Assembly: GCF_010389155.1 (NCBI RefSeq)
Contig: NC_057769.1
Coordinates: forward strand, 34,953,548-35,017,547
Length of the DNA stretch: 64,000 nt
Direction of reading: 5' to 3'
Source: Erigeron canadensis
Lineage: Eukaryota; Streptophyta; Magnoliopsida; Asterales; Asteraceae
Part shown: positions 11,198 to 23,489 of the stretch, one piece after another
How positions within the stretch are numbered: position 1 is the stretch's first letter
How the letters are laid out: the number at the start of each line of letters is the position of its first letter
Notes under the pieces: model-generated
Told to the model about the DNA's origin: nothing
Database searches by the model: none
What the model saw: only the letters and a program-made list of their open reading frames with translations
Made by a program: the position numbers and the translations under genes

Positions 11198-11975
11198 CTG
11201 AGCAGAGCGACAAGCTAATAAGTGAGGAGTCAGGCCTAATGCTCGCAGTTCCATAACACTGTAATGTAGCTTTCGTTTTCTGAAAGAAAAGCAAGCATAA
11301 CCTTGATTGTAAGTTTGTAACAGGCGTTGACTAATTACAGTGATATACATAAATCAAAAGCCAATGGGTATTTCCTGTTCCCCAATAACACCAAGCACAG
11401 GTACAAGGCTAACATGAATGACGCAGAAATTCTTCGGTCCTAAGGTAAGAACAAAAGAGCAAAATAAGCACATTCGGCGAGTAATGAGTCTACATAAACA
11501 TCTAATGAAGCATAATAGCAAGCTTACTAGTTGAAAAAAATAATAGCTGCAGAGCCTCTATGAAGGGCATAGACCCGATGTCTCACTCTCACCTACAAAG
11601 TATCATGAACGTGAATGGCAGAAATTGACTCAACCCAAACCTTAATAGCATCTGTTATGTGTGGGACTACCTAAAAGATGCTTAGAGATGCAGAGCAGCC
11701 AAGCAGGAGTAAGTACTAAACTCTCTCACTATAAAAAGGAAATAACGCAATGTATGCACATATGTTTGCTAGCCTGAACAGGCTTTCCAAGAAAATCTCC
11801 TTTTCGTCCCTTACGAAGAACAGACTAACAATACAACACCATACGGGATGAGTGCATTCACTGGAAACACAAAACTATGCCAATCATGAAACATCAATTT
11901 TGGCACCTGATAGATTTTTCCAGTCGTAATGTTGTTATCTCTAGTAAGCCTCACATTTAAGAAGTAAGAACCAAT
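11198..11975 (-). pseudogene. CTP synthase pseudogene (partial, introns retained)
   Basis: Five minus-strand segments in the right order match CTP synthase. They are LTRDNNITTGKIYQ (11907-11975, gt donor), KGRKGDFLGKPVQ (about 11774-11825), DIGSMPFIEAL (about 11547-11580), NFCVIHVSLVPVL..GEQ (about 11370-11445), and KTKATLQ shifting frame into HYSV..LRALGLTPH..ACRS (11198-11279, ttcag acceptor, gt donor). CTP synthase converts UTP and glutamine to CTP. These pieces belong to the N-terminal synthetase domain only. A frameshift inside the last exon, a lost donor (GA for GT after GEQ) and missing N- and C-terminal exons show it is dead. Retained introns argue for DNA-level duplication rather than a retrocopy. 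Part of it is repeated at 15702-15750. Confidence 0.85.
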
Positions 11976-12242
11976 CATAGTTTCGGAGATCTTGACTATC
12001 ATGAGCATGAATAAAGATAACTTCTTTAGTAAACAATGTATAACATTTTTAGAAACTATATTTAAAGTAATCATCCAAAAGGTTGATTGAAAAATGATAC
12101 AGTAAATGACATCAGACAACATATATCAGAAAAAAAAAAGCAATGGCTTATGTAGATAGGCTTACTTATCAAATAAAAACAAAAACCAGACATAAGAATT
12201 GTTACTACTGCACCATCTACAAATGCAACGGGTCAAATGGAT

Positions 12243-12418
12243 AACTACAACAACAACTGTACGTCTGTACCCCATCTCGTCTTCGACTAGGTATGGGGGA
12301 GGTGAAATGTAGACAACCTTACCCCTATCCTTAGATAGAGATCCCGCTTCCAAAAGGACCTCTGACCATCTTGTAGAGAATAAAGACCGAACCTTTGACC
12401 TCTGTCTCCAAAGGTAAT
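12243..12418 (-). mobile_element. Degenerate SINE
   Basis: The core GTATGGGGGAGGTGAAATGT and following ACCTTACC..TATCC..GATAGAG resemble the 3' half of the SINE at 49220-49441 (GTATGGGGGAGGTTAAGATG, ACCTTACCTCTACC). It is flanked by an imperfect direct repeat, GGGTCAAATGGATA (near 12229) and GGGTCAAATTGATA (12419), 13 of 14 identical, consistent with an old target-site duplication. The tRNA-like head has decayed. Confidence 0.6.
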
Positions 12419-13607
12419 GGGTCAAATTGATAAAATACTATTAAAAAAAATTAACATTGGGCACCAGGTTTGGGTTACCAACAGGTGTGGGTAGATTGGT
12501 AAAACTTAACTAAGAGAAAACGGGCCAACATGTCAAAGAGGTAAAGAGTTATCCAAACTGTTTTTAAAAAGCATAGACCCTCAACAAATACAAACCTAAA
12601 CCAGATTAGTAAGCTATCTCTTGAACTCATATAGACTTTGAATCATAGCTGTTATAAGTATAAAATAAACCTTATTGATTGGTTGTTCTAACTGCAAGAA
12701 AATCCACAAGGTAACCCCTCTCTCAAACCTGTTTCGTAGCAACTAAAAAAACCTCAGAATTGTCAATGCTTGACAGGCCCTTGAACATTTGATTATGTTC
12801 GACAATTAATGTTAACAGTAAGACTCAAATGGATAAATAAGCACTTGCAAAAAAAAAAAAAAAAAGGCATGGAATAAGTGTCCACCAAATTCAGTAGTGA
12901 TACGACAGTCTACTACAACCAAAATCAGTAAATAAATTAGCAAAAATGAATTGTCTCTTAAGATTTGGAACAGTTTTTTCATTCAAGCATATGCGTATCG
13001 AACATCAACATTATATGTCAAAAAACCAAGATATGATAATTAAAGGAAAAACAGCGAAGAAGCTAAAAATAATAATTTCAAATCCATGAAGTTCGTTATA
13101 ATTTAATCAGTTATAAATCCGTAGAACTTAGATAAGTAGCTTGTAGTCAATTAAAAACAATCTTAAAAATAAAAATCAACGACTCGTGCTTTCTTCTTTC
13201 TTCCATTCTTGACCTGTGAATTCTGCTTTTCCTATACATTTAAATACACAACACAACAACATTATGCCACCTAGAGTGAGAATAAGGATAAGCGTCATAC
13301 TACTTCTGCAATTTCAATTGTTGACAGACGAGTTTTACAAGTTATATCCAAAAAACTACTATTTATCAAATGAGAATTCGGAAATCACATCTAGATTAAC
13401 AAAATGTGAAAGTCATCATTATTGATGTTTGGAAAACTGATGATCTAACAGATTAAATTTAAACATTAACCTTTTAACAACATGTAGGGATATCAATAAC
13501 CAAAAGGCTTCTCATAAGGGACAAATATTGTAAGAATTATTATGTGATGTATTGTATTTGACTTTCTAAAAACGAATGTCATCAATTAAGTAATTTCACT
13601 TTGATCT

Positions 13608-14859
13608 CTATACCTTGCATTCACTTTCCAAACCATGTTCCGTTGTATCTCTATACCTTGCAACGTGCCCATCATCTTCGTTGTTTCCTAATGCGCCCTT
13701 ATGATCAAGGAGAAGTAGCGATTCTGTGTAGGAGCTCACGAAGAATGAACCATGAAGTCCACAGATCCCAAGATTTTTGTGGTGTGGTGGAGCGGGATCA
13801 TAAACAGCAAGTATAGATGAATCGTCTTTTCCTCCTTTTTCCATTATAAGTTGGCCAGTCTTCCTTATTCCAAGTACTGTCATTAATGATGCGTGTGGTA
13901 AGTTGATGGTGAATAGCTTTTTATAAGATTTTGATTCACGATTCTTGAGCATCCATGCTTCAATGACTCGTTTATCTGCCATGGTTTCGCATTGAAGCAC
14001 ACCAACAGCTTCCCTTATCTTATGTACAAAAAAATATTTGTTACGTTGAAAGCACATCCGCCTATCCGGGAAGCGAATTACATCAAACTTTTCACTTGTC
14101 AAATTAAATGAAACAATTAGAGGATAAGTACAACTTCCTTGAACATACCGAGAAGCAAACCAATAAATAAACCCATCTATAACCACCAGAAAGCTGATCA
14201 TTATTAAATGGATTTCTCCATGTCCCTGAGCTTAATGAAAAAATCTTGACTTGCCAATTATCGCTTTTGGAATGAAATCGTCCTATTCGTGGAACCGGTT
14301 GTGGCCGGTCAATGACCTCGAGATAGACAATCTTAGGGTCAAGAGTGTTGGGACAGACCCCAAAACCAACAGCATAGCACATTTTAACATAAGATTTTTT
14401 AATATCAGGCAGACAAACAGATTCAGATCTTTGAATCAACGGATTCCAAATAACAGCCATTGAATTTCTGAAAACGCAAAACAATCCATGAGAGCTACCA
14501 CATACTCTTAATTCATCATCATCATCTGTATGTAAATTCTTGATGCATCGGGGAACACGATTGTTTGTAAGTAAAGGCTTGATGGGGTCTGGAATGGTCA
14601 ACAGAAACTTCTGTTGTGGGAAACTATCATCATCGTCGTCAACGATGGAAACAAACTTTTGTGTATGATCTTGTTGATCTCTGTATTGAAGAAGCAGATG
14701 TTGTGGATGTTGATTGTGAACGGTGTGATCAGCAACAAACTCAGGGCTATCGATCAACGACTTCCATTGTTTTGAAACCGATCTAAATCTCATCAATGAC
14801 CTAAGAGGCAAACTTTTAATGATTTGATTTAGCAATTCCAAAGGTATGTAATCCGACAT
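13608..14859 (-). pseudogene. F-box gene, copy 1, frameshifted by a 32-bp deletion
   Basis: The frame opens with ATG at 14857-14859. The N-terminal F-box (about residues 3-42) contains IPLELLNQIIKSLPLRSLM and SVSKQWKSLIDSPEF. The middle has an Asp run and F-box-associated motifs (AVIWNPLIQRS, YAVGFGVCPNTLDPKI). F-box proteins are SCF ubiquitin ligase substrate adaptors. Against copy 2 (16942-17857), copy 1 lacks 32 bp at about 14189, where ACCACCAG joins directly to AAAGCTGATC. The break shifts frame, so the first frame ends after 251 codons (stop at 14104). The rest, collinear with copy 2, continues in another frame to 13608. A truncated F-box protein remains possible, but a full-length product is not. 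Confidence 0.9.
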
Positions 14860-15701
14860 TTTGTTGTTGGAGATTTCTTAATTAGAATAGAGATTTCGTA
14901 GGGATATTAGTTTTGGAGGTCGCAATAGATAGATGACTTCTTTTTAACATTGACGGGCCACTGGCCCACGCAATCTATATTAGTTAAGTTTGTTTATGAA
15001 ATTTGTTTCAGATGAAAAATGTCATATAAATAAGGATATGAAATTTGGACTGGTGCATGGTACGTACAACCTTTTGGGCCGTGACATACTATGATATTTT
15101 TGCCATGACACAAAATAACTGTATGTTTTATCCAATTTTAATGATATGTGGACCTAAATTCTACATACAAAATGTAATCTATTCAATGTTCCACACATTG
15201 ATTGCACGTTGAGGGGTCAATGGATAGCGCCTTTCATGAGGACTCCAGGGGCGACAAGCAAGGTACCCGTGCCATAAGCTGTGAAAATTGCATATATATG
15301 CCGTGAAGAACTCACTCTATATGAGAACACTACCGTCTTGTCTCTCCTCATTATTGCAGAAAAATGTTGCAGAAAATAATGTCAAAGTATTGAAAAATTG
15401 AGATAACGCTATAGATACACACTTTTCCAGTGGTGAAAGAGTGAAGCATTGCTGAGCTAAATTCGTTGAGAGGATGAGACCTAGAGGGGGATGAAAAATT
15501 GCCAACAATAAAAACTCTCATCTCCCTTAAGGCAACCGTTGCAGTTGAAGTTCTCGGGTGAAATCTAGAATCTGTTATGTGTGGGACTACCTAACAGATG
15601 CTTAAAGACACAGAGCAGGCGAGCAGGAGTAAGTACTAAACTCTCTCACTATAAGAAGATAAAAATGCAATGTATGCCATATGCACATATAATTCCTTTC
15701 T

Positions 15702-15750
15702 TGTACAGGCTTTCCAAGATAATCTTATTTTCGTTCCTTCTTAATAACAG
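15702..15750 (-). pseudogene. CTP synthase exon remnant in copy B
   Basis: The minus strand reads VIKKERK, stop, DYLGKPVQ, aligning with the CTP synthase exon in copy A (KGRKGDFLGKPVQ). The internal stop and isolation show it is a relic. It proves that the CTP synthase pseudogene was already in the block before duplication. Confidence 0.75.
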
Positions 15751-16941
15751 ACTGACAATACAACAAAATACGGGTCAATACATCCATTGAGAACACCAAA
15801 CTATACCAATCACCAAACATCAACTTTGGGCACCAGGTTTGGGGAATAACCAACAGGTGTATGTAGATTGGTAAAACTTAACTAAGATGAAAACGGGCCA
15901 ACGTGTCAAAGAGGAAAAGAGTTATCCAAACTTTTCTCAAAAGCATAAACCCTTTCTTGTCTTATCAAACTAATTAGAACATTATATTTAACACAAATGC
16001 ATCTAATACAATAGATATGTGAAAAGTTGTGTAATTTCACTCAACATTTGCAAACCTTAACCAGATTAGTAAGCTATCTCTTGATTCATATATCCCATGA
16101 TACATAGCTATTATAAGGATAAAAAACCTTATTGATTAATTATTTTAACTGCTAGGAAATCCACAAGGTAATAATCTTAACAGTAAGACTCAAATGGATA
16201 AATAAACACTTGCAAAAAAAAGCCATGGAATAAGTGTCCACTAAATTCAATAGTGAGATGACAGTCTACTACAACCAAAATCAGTAAATTAGTCAGCAAA
16301 AAAGAATGATCTCTTAAGATTTGGAACATTTTTTTCATTCAAGCATATCAACATTATATGTCAAAAACAAAGATATGATAATCAAAGGAAATTAAAACAG
16401 TTAAGAAACTAAAAGTAATAATTTAAAATACATGAAGTTCACCATAATTAGTTATAAATCCGTAGAACTTAAATAGATAGCAGTAGTAAATTAAAAGTTA
16501 TCTTAAAAGTAAAAATCAACAACTCGTGCTTTCTTCTTTTTTCCATTCTTGACCTGCGAATTCTGCTTTTCCTATACATTCAAACACACAACACATCAAC
16601 ATTATGCCACCTAGAGTGAGAATAAGGATAAGAGTCGTACTACTTCTGCAACTTCAGTTGTTGACCTATGAGTTTTACAAGTTATACCCAAAAAGCTACT
16701 CGTACTATTTATCAAACGAGAATTCGAAAATAACATCTATAAAGCATGTTTTTAAATCGATCAACACTAAAGTGTTGGAAAACGGATGATCCAACATGTA
16801 GGAATATCAATAACCAAAGAGCTTTTAGCTTAGTGCTATGTGAGTTGGCCCAACAACTAAGAGATTGCGTGTTCAAGTCTCATAAGGGACAAATATTGTA
16901 GATTATTATCTGATCTTTGTATGACTTTCTAAAAATGAATT

Positions 16942-17857
16942 TCAACAAATAAGTAATATCAGGTTGATCTCTATATGTACCTTGCATTCGTGTTCCAAAC
17001 CACGTTTCTTTGTATTTGTAAACCTTGCAACACGGCTATCAGCTTCATTGTTTCCTAAAGCCCCCATATGATCAAGGAGAAGTAGCGATTCTCTGTAGGA
17101 GCTCGGGAAGAATGAGTAATTACATCCATAAATCCCAAGATTTTTATTGTGGGGTGGAGTGCGATCATAAACAGCAAGCATAGCTGAATGGCCTTCACCG
17201 TCAGTATCTCGTTTTTCTATTATAAGTTGGTCAGTCTTCCTTATTCCTATCACTCTCCATCCTGGTGTGTGTGGTAAGTTGATGGTGAATAGCTTTTTAT
17301 AAGATTTTGATTCATGATTCTTGAGCATCCATGCTTCAATGACTCGTTTATCCGCCATAGTTTCGCATTGAAGCACACCAATAGCTTCCCTTATCTTATG
17401 TACGGAAAAATGTTTGTTACGTTGAAAGGGCATCAACCTATCTGGGAAGCGGATTACATCAAACTTTTCACTTGTCAAATTAAATGAAACAATTAGAGGA
17501 TAAGTACAACTTAACGGATAATACCGAGAAGCAAACCAATAAATAAACCCGTCTATAACCACCAGAGAATTAGGATATTTAAATCTAATCCATTCAGATA
17601 GCTCATCATTACTAAATAAATTTCTCCACGTCCCTGAGATTAATGAAAAAATCTTAACTTGCCAATTATCGTTTTTGGAATCAGAACGTTCAAACATTCG
17701 TCTAACCGTTTGTGGCTGGTCAATGACCTCGAGATAGACAATCTTAGGGTCAAGAGTGTTGGGACAGACCCCAAAACCAACAGCATAGCACCTTTTAACA
17801 TAAGATTTTTTGATAACGACAGGCAGACGAACAGATACAGATTTTTGAATTAATGGA
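16942..17857 (-). pseudogene. F-box gene copy 2, C-terminal fragment
   Basis: This is the 3' part of an F-box gene cut by the copia insertion at 17857/17858. The frame is fully open from the insertion point (PLIQKSVSVRLP) through AVGFGVCPNTLDPKI and WFASRYY to the stop at 16942. It includes the 32 bp missing from copy 1. The last five bases before the LTR, ATGGA (17853-17857), are the target-site duplication, repeated with one change as GTGGA at 24411-24415. The frame also continues into the LTR, so an ATG at 17926-17928 inside the LTR opens a 328-residue fusion frame (24 LTR codons, then F-box). Confidence 0.9.
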
Positions 17858-18318
17858 TGTTGGAATATAACATGATTCAATTCGTAATATACACGTACCG
17901 TGAGATCCAGAGGGACCTGTAAAGGCATTAAACATATTTGCCATTGATTTCGGGTTCCCAAAATAAGATGATTGATTTAGGATGAAGTGATGAATTCTGT
18001 TCTAATGAATTCAACAGAGAAGATGGACGAATTTTATGATATGGGGGCTGTGAATTTTTTCGTGATTAACCCTTAATTAGGGTTAATTACTCTCTATATA
18101 TATAAGGAGAGTATTTTCATATTAAGTCCCTCTGGTGTTTAATTCGTACCTCATTAGTCCTCTCAAGTCCAATCACCTAATGGAAAACCCTATAATATGT
18201 CTTTAAGAGTAAATACGTCCATCGAATATTTACTTAGACATAGGGATTTCATTATCGTCAATTATCATATAAGGAATGACACATGATCAGTGACGGTCAC
18301 ACTAACGTGGTTCCAACA
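17858..18318 (-). repeat. Copia 3' LTR
   Basis: It is 461 bp, begins TGTTGGAATATAACATG and ends GTGGTTCCAACA on the plus strand. It matches the other LTR except for 7 substitutions and has no indels. Being on the same strand as the interrupted F-box gene, it could in principle start transcription into the F-box fragment. Confidence 0.95.
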
Positions 18319-18330
18319 TTCTCCCACTTG
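18319..18330 (-). other. Polypurine tract of the copia element
   Basis: On the element strand CAAGTGGGAGAA directly abuts the 3' LTR, the expected plus-strand DNA priming site. Confidence 0.85.
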
Positions 18331-18645
18331 ACCGAGCGATCATTTATCTATGAGTATTCAAATAAGTTCCGGAATAATACTCATTTTTGTTTTAAACCAA
18401 AATCATAGCCAATAAGTACAGTCGTAGAGAAGAACATCAACTCAGGACCCCCACTAGTCAAACTATGACTCAAATTTAAAACTAATAAGCAATGATCAAT
18501 TGACTAAGACAAATTTTGTCACAATAATGTCAACACACTAATACGAGTACTCAAAGTGCGATTAATAGACAAACAAAATCTGAATAAGGAGGAAAAATTT
18601 TAAACAGTAATACTAATGACCAAATAAGCACAATATGCTATTAAA

Positions 18646-21600
18646 TTAAACTAAGTCTTTAGTAAGCCCCATCTTCGACACGTGTCCTACGAAGACATTA
18701 GGAGGAAGACCTTTGGTCATCGGATCCGCTAGCATGTCATTTGTACTTATGTACTCAATACAAAGAACATTTTCCTCAACTCGTTCGCGTACAAACAGAT
18801 ACTTTGTATCGAGATACAGCCCAGCGCCAGTTGAACTGTTACTGTTCGAGAAAGTTACGACAGTTGAGTTATCACAGTAAAGCTTCAATGGTCTAGAAAT
18901 GGAGTTGACGACTTTGAGTCCACTGACCAGATTCCTAATTAACATCCCATGGCAAGTAGCATTATAAACGGCAATGTATTCAGCCATCATGGTGGATGTT
19001 GCAGTCAGTTTCTGCTTATGACTCCGCCAAGAGATAGGTCCGCCAGCTAACATGAAAATATACCCAGAAGTAGATTTCTTATCTTCCTTGCTTTTGGCAA
19101 AGTCAGAATCGGAATAGCCTACTACTTCTAGATTGTCACTTCTTCTATACGTTAGTTTGTAGTCTTTGGTCCCTTGCAGATATCGTAGAACTTTCTTAGC
19201 CGCTTTCCAGTGTGCTAATCCAGGATTAGATAAGTAACGTCTTAGCGTACCAGCGATATAAGCGATATCTGGACGAGTACAGACCTGAGCGTACATAATG
19301 CTCCCAACTACTGATGAGTAAGGTATCACCCTCATTTGCTCCTTTTCAATCTCAGTGTTCGGACTTTGGAAAGTGCCGAATACATCTCCTTTAACTACTG
19401 GATCTACAGTGGGTGCACAATGTTGCATGCTATAGCGTTCTAAAACCCGCTCAATATAGGCCCTTTGAGAAAGACCTAAAATACCATTATGCCTATCTCG
19501 ATGTATTTCGATACCTATAACATAAGAGGCATCACCGAGATCTTTCATGTCGAATTTCTGCGAAAGCATCCGCTTCGACTCATGCAACATATCCAAGTTA
19601 TTACTTGTTAGTAGAATATCGTCTACATACAAAAGAAGGATTATAAAATTACTCCCACTGATCTTGAGATAGGTGCATTGATCCACTTGATTCTTTATGA
19701 AGTCTTGTTCTTTAATGACTTCATCAAACTTAAGGTACCATTGTCTTGATGCTTGCTTCAACCCATATATGGATTTCTTTAACTTGCAGACCATGTGCTT
19801 TTTACCTTTTGGAATGAATCCTTCAGGTTGCCACATGTATATGTCTTCTTCCAAGTCTCCATTTAAGAAAGCTGTTTTGACATCCATCTGATGTAACTCG
19901 AGATCAAAGTGAGCTACTAGTGCCATAACGATCCTTAAAGAGTCTTTACGAGACACGGGAGAAAAGGTCTCTTGATAATCGACTCCAGCCTTCTGAGTAT
20001 AGCCCTTCGCAACCAATCTGGCCTTATATCGTTCGACGTTTCCTTTCGGGTCTAATTTGGTTTTGAAGACCCATTTGCAACCAACAGTTTTGGATCCTTC
20101 AGGAAGTTCAACCAATTCCCAAACGTCATTATGTTGCATGGAATTAAGCTCTTCAATCATGGCTTCATTCCACTGAGTGGCCTGATCACTATTAATGGCT
20201 TCTTTATAGGAGGTAGGATCAATAAGCTTTCCAACATCTTCAACTTCAGTAAGATAAGTAATGAAGTCATCAAAATTGGTGGCCCTACGTGACCTCGATG
20301 ATCTCCTGAGTTGATTTTCGGGATTTTCGGAAGATCCTTCAGCATTAGTGGTCTCATGATTAACATTAGGAGGAGTTGGATCAGTGACATTCGGAGCAAC
20401 GTTCTGTACAAGAGGAATTATCGGAGGAATAATACTAACCGACGAATCGTTTCCCCCCGCTTCTTGTACTTCATGCAAATCGAAGTTATGATTTGTCGTG
20501 CTCCCACTGATCTCTGAGTTCTCTAGGAAAGTGGCATGCTGTGTATCACTGATGCGAGTAGTATGGGAAGGACAGTAAAACCGATAACCTTTTGAGTTAT
20601 CCGGATAACCGACAAAGAAACATGTAACAGTCTTAGGATCAAGTTTCTTTAAGTTAGGGTTATAGAATTTAGCTTCGGCAGGACAGCCCCATACTTTCAT
20701 ATATCTAAGACTCGGTTTCTTCCCTGTCCAGATCTCATGAGGAGTTTTAGGGACAGATTTAGAAGGAACTCTATTGAGTATATGAACAGCTGTTTTTAAG
20801 GCCTCAGTCCAAAGGAAAGTAGGTAAGTTAGTGTTGGTAAGCATACTTCTCACCATGTCCATTAGGGTTCGATTTCTCCTTTCAGCAACACCATTTTGTT
20901 GAGGAGAACCAGGCATGGTGTATTGGTTAATTATGCCATGTTCCTTACAAAAATCATGGAAAGGACCAGCGGCTTGACCAACATCAGTATGTCTACCATA
21001 ATACTCACCCCCTCTATCTGATCTTACAACTTTTATTTTTCGTTCAAGTTGGTTTTCAACCAAAGTTTTAAAATCAGTAAAAGTTTGTAAGGATTCAGAC
21101 TTTTCCTTAATCAAATAAAGGTGCATATAACGTGAATAATCATCAATAAATGTAATAAATGAAGTATGTCCTGTAATGGAAGCGGGATAGGGGCCACTAA
21201 TATCAGTATGAATTATTTCCAACAAATTGGAACTTCTTGTGGCTCCTTTCTTATTCCCTTTAGCCATTTTGCCTTTGAGACATTGAATACATGTTTCAAA
21301 ATCACTAAAGTCAAGAGATGGTAAGATTCCATCCTTTACGAGTCGTGTCATGCGATCTCGTGAGATGTGGCCAAGACGTTTATGCCACAACATGGAGGAA
21401 TTCTCTTGTTGCTTAAGTGATTTTGTCTTTGTCTTAGCTATATCATCAACATTAAAAGACAACAAAGATTGTGAGAAATTATGATCTAGTTCTAATTTAT
21501 ACAACATTCCATCCAAGAAACCACGACCAAGCAATTCATTATTAAGAGTAATAGTAATCTTGCCGAAACCATGAATTATTACAAAACCTTCAATGTCTAG

Positions 21601-22494
21601 TTTAGAAATAGATACGAGGTTCCGAGTAATTCTCGGTACATATAAGGTATCTAATAGTCTAATACATTTTCCAGTACTCATATGTAAAATATAAGTTCCC
21701 ATGGCTTCGACATCTAAAAGATCACCACTTCCAACTCTAAGTTTTCTTTGGCCCTTTCGTAGCTTCTGGATTGTATGGAATCCCTGCATTGAGTTAGTCA
21801 CATGGACCATAGAACCAGAATCACCCCACCATGTATTAACAGGAACATCAGTAGTAAAAGAATCAAATATTACATAAAGTACGTTACCTTTCTTAGCTAG
21901 CCATTCCTTGAACTTAGGACACTCTTTCTGAATGTGCCCTTGAGTACGACAGAACTTACACTTGATGTTCAAGGCATTAGAGCTAGAGGCAACTGCACCA
22001 GGACTCATCTTTGAAGCTTTCTTTCCATTCTTGTTACTGTTGTTACCCTTCCTCTTCTTGGAATTAGCAGTGGTAGTAAGGTGAACAGCTTCAGGTTGCT
22101 CGAGCTTAAGGCGATCTTCTTCTTGTTGACACATTGCAATCAGTTCACTCATCTTCCATTTGTCCTTCTGAGCATTATAGTTAATCTTGAAGGCATCAAA
22201 TTGAGCAGGCAATGATGTCATTATGAAATGCACAAGAAAATTGTCAGAGACTTCCATTTCGAGAGTCTTAAGCCTGTTCGCCATGTCGCTCATTTTCATT
22301 ATGTGTTCACGGACACCGCTTTTTCCATCGTATTTCAGAGTAAGCATCTTTAGCATTAAGCTGCTTGCATGCGCTTTAGACGATCCCTTGAAGTAATCCT
22401 CAACAGATTTGAGGTAATCTTTCACTTTATCAGACTCGGGAATAGCTCCTCGGAGACCAAGAGGAATAGAGCTCTTGACCGTCATAAGTGACAA
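18646..22494 (-). CDS. Copia gag-pol polyprotein
   Basis: An open frame of 1282 codons is counted here from a non-ATG codon at 22494. The same frame stays open upstream to about 22692 and encodes more gag ([20 protein letters not shown]). Residues from 22494: UBN2-type gag to about 150; CCHC knuckle [14 protein letters not shown] at 179-192; protease DSG at 225-227; integrase His-containing head LWHKRLGH near 369-376; catalytic D431, D493 and E538; reverse transcriptase from about 785 with YVDD at 956-959; RNase H near the C-terminus ([13 protein letters not shown]). No internal stops or frameshifts are seen. No ATG starts the frame: ATT at 22690-22692 sits where a Met would be expected, so expression would need another start or splicing. 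Confidence 0.95.
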   Translation of the reverse strand: MSLMTVKSSIPLGLRGAIPESDKVKDYLKSVEDYFKGSSKAHASSLMLKMLTLKYDGKSGVREHIMKMSDMANRLKTLEMEVSDNFLVHFIMTSLPAQFDAFKINYNAQKDKWKMSELIAMCQQEEDRLKLEQPEAVHLTTTANSKKRKGNNSNKNGKKASKMSPGAVASSSNALNIKCKFCRTQGHIQKECPKFKEWLAKKGNVLYVIFDSFTTDVPVNTWWGDSGSMVHVTNSMQGFHTIQKLRKGQRKLRVGSGDLLDVEAMGTYILHMSTGKCIRLLDTLYVPRITRNLVSISKLDIEGFVIIHGFGKITITLNNELLGRGFLDGMLYKLELDHNFSQSLLSFNVDDIAKTKTKSLKQQENSSMLWHKRLGHISRDRMTRLVKDGILPSLDFSDFETCIQCLKGKMAKGNKKGATRSSNLLEIIHTDISGPYPASITGHTSFITFIDDYSRYMHLYLIKEKSESLQTFTDFKTLVENQLERKIKVVRSDRGGEYYGRHTDVGQAAGPFHDFCKEHGIINQYTMPGSPQQNGVAERRNRTLMDMVRSMLTNTNLPTFLWTEALKTAVHILNRVPSKSVPKTPHEIWTGKKPSLRYMKVWGCPAEAKFYNPNLKKLDPKTVTCFFVGYPDNSKGYRFYCPSHTTRISDTQHATFLENSEISGSTTNHNFDLHEVQEAGGNDSSVSIIPPIIPLVQNVAPNVTDPTPPNVNHETTNAEGSSENPENQLRRSSRSRRATNFDDFITYLTEVEDVGKLIDPTSYKEAINSDQATQWNEAMIEELNSMQHNDVWELVELPEGSKTVGCKWVFKTKLDPKGNVERYKARLVAKGYTQKAGVDYQETFSPVSRKDSLRIVMALVAHFDLELHQMDVKTAFLNGDLEEDIYMWQPEGFIPKGKKHMVCKLKKSIYGLKQASRQWYLKFDEVIKEQDFIKNQVDQCTYLKISGSNFIILLLYVDDILLTSNNLDMLHESKRMLSQKFDMKDLGDASYVIGIEIHRDRHNGILGLSQRAYIERVLERYSMQHCAPTVDPVVKGDVFGTFQSPNTEIEKEQMRVIPYSSVVGSIMYAQVCTRPDIAYIAGTLRRYLSNPGLAHWKAAKKVLRYLQGTKDYKLTYRRSDNLEVVGYSDSDFAKSKEDKKSTSGYIFMLAGGPISWRSHKQKLTATSTMMAEYIAVYNATCHGMLIRNLVSGLKVVNSISRPLKLYCDNSTVVTFSNSNSSTGAGLYLDTKYLFVRERVEENVLCIEYISTNDMLADPMTKGLPPNVFVGHVSKMGLTKDLV

Positions 22495-23003
22495 GCGATT
22501 CGCCTTGTCCCACTTCTCAAATACCGCTATCTGCTCTGCAGTAGAGGTTGCAGTAATGGCAGCGGGTTCATCATGACGAATGGCGTAGTCCAGGTCATAG
22601 TACCCCAGAGTAAGATCTAACTGATCTTTCCATGAAGCATAGTTTTCACCGGTAAGTGGCTGAATGCCAATGGGAGGTACTACAGTGGAAATAAGGAGGA
22701 TATAGATTTAGGATACAAGTAATAGAAGATTAATAACGTAATGCCTAAAACTAAGGGCAATGAGATTATAGTGACATAATTAGCTATCTAGGGCAGACTA
22801 AGTAATATCTATAAAACTAATGGAACTAAAGTAATGCCTAAACTTAACTAAGGGCTAACAATAATGTTCCTTACGTAAGAGGCTAAAGTAATGTTCCTGA
22901 AGTAATGAGACTAAGACCATTATACTAATGAAGCTAGTGATAGGTAACCTATTGTAAACACCACACCAATAAGTTAACATAAGGCTCTACTTAGATTTAC
23001 ATC

Positions 23004-23245
23004 ACCTTTGGGCAGAAATAACTAATATCTAAGTACACATGAGCATTAGGTTCATGCGTCACAATGCTTATCTTTTGACCTTTGGGCACAAAATTAAGAA
23101 TCGTGTATCTTATGCATGAAAAATGTTCCTTTCAGTACACAGAGTATATTAAATCACCTTTGGGCAGAATCAATATACTTAGTGTTCATTATCTAAAAGG
23201 AAAAGAACACACCATGAGAATCACATCTGACCTTTGGGCACAAAT
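23004..23245. repeat. Four-fold repeat in the copia leader
   Basis: ACCTTTGGGCA occurs at 23004, 23078, 23156 and 23230, spacings 74, 78 and 74 bp. It alternates between CACCTTTGGGCAGAA and GACCTTTGGGCACAAA, so the underlying unit is a dimer of about 152 bp. It lies in the untranslated leader between primer-binding site and gag. Confidence 0.8.
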
Positions 23246-23274
23246 GATGAAACCATGTACATTTGTGTGAAGCC

Positions 23275-23370
23275 CCCACACACTACGGGGATCCGGGGGC
23301 AGCGCCCCTGGGAGCGGGGTCCAAGGGGTGGCAGCCCCTGGCGGGGTCCAAGGGGCAGAGCTTTGGCTGG
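23275..23370. repeat. GC-rich hairpin-prone segment in the copia leader
   Basis: GGGGTCCAAGGGG recurs with intervening GCAGCCCCTGGC and GGCAGCGCCCCTGG, making several complementary blocks. It is sharply GC-rich against the surroundings. Similar CCAAGGGG/GCCCC modules are, from memory, common in leaders of plant LTR elements. Confidence 0.75.
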
Positions 23371-23489
23371 GGCCGTACGAAATTATAAGGTAAAACTAGT
23401 AAGCATGAACATGATAATCAACTAAGTTAATCAGTAATCCATGAAAATAAGCACGGTACGAAGATAGCTAAGTTCGTAGTAAGGATTAA

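Larger units (their letters stand above)
11649..15215. repeat. Segmental duplication block, copy A
   Basis: From TCTGTTATGTGTGGGACTAC onward this block is collinear with copy B starting near 15571: CTP synthase remnant, AT-rich spacer, F-box gene on the minus strand and its upstream flank. Copy A keeps about 560 bp (11910-12466) that copy B lacks. The missing part lies between short GGCACC repeats and includes a CTP synthase exon and a SINE-like element. Confidence 0.85.

Noticed and set aside
13264..13425. Small plus-strand frame (starts MPPRVRIRI) conserved at 16604-16789
   Set aside because: The two copies lie in the duplicated block. Counting changes, amino-acid-altering substitutions are at least as common as silent ones, so similarity reflects duplication rather than coding constraint.
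16942..17961. Longer 339-residue frame starting in the LTR
   Set aside because: The codon at 17959-17961 is TTG; the first ATG is at 17926-17928, so the shorter frame is used.
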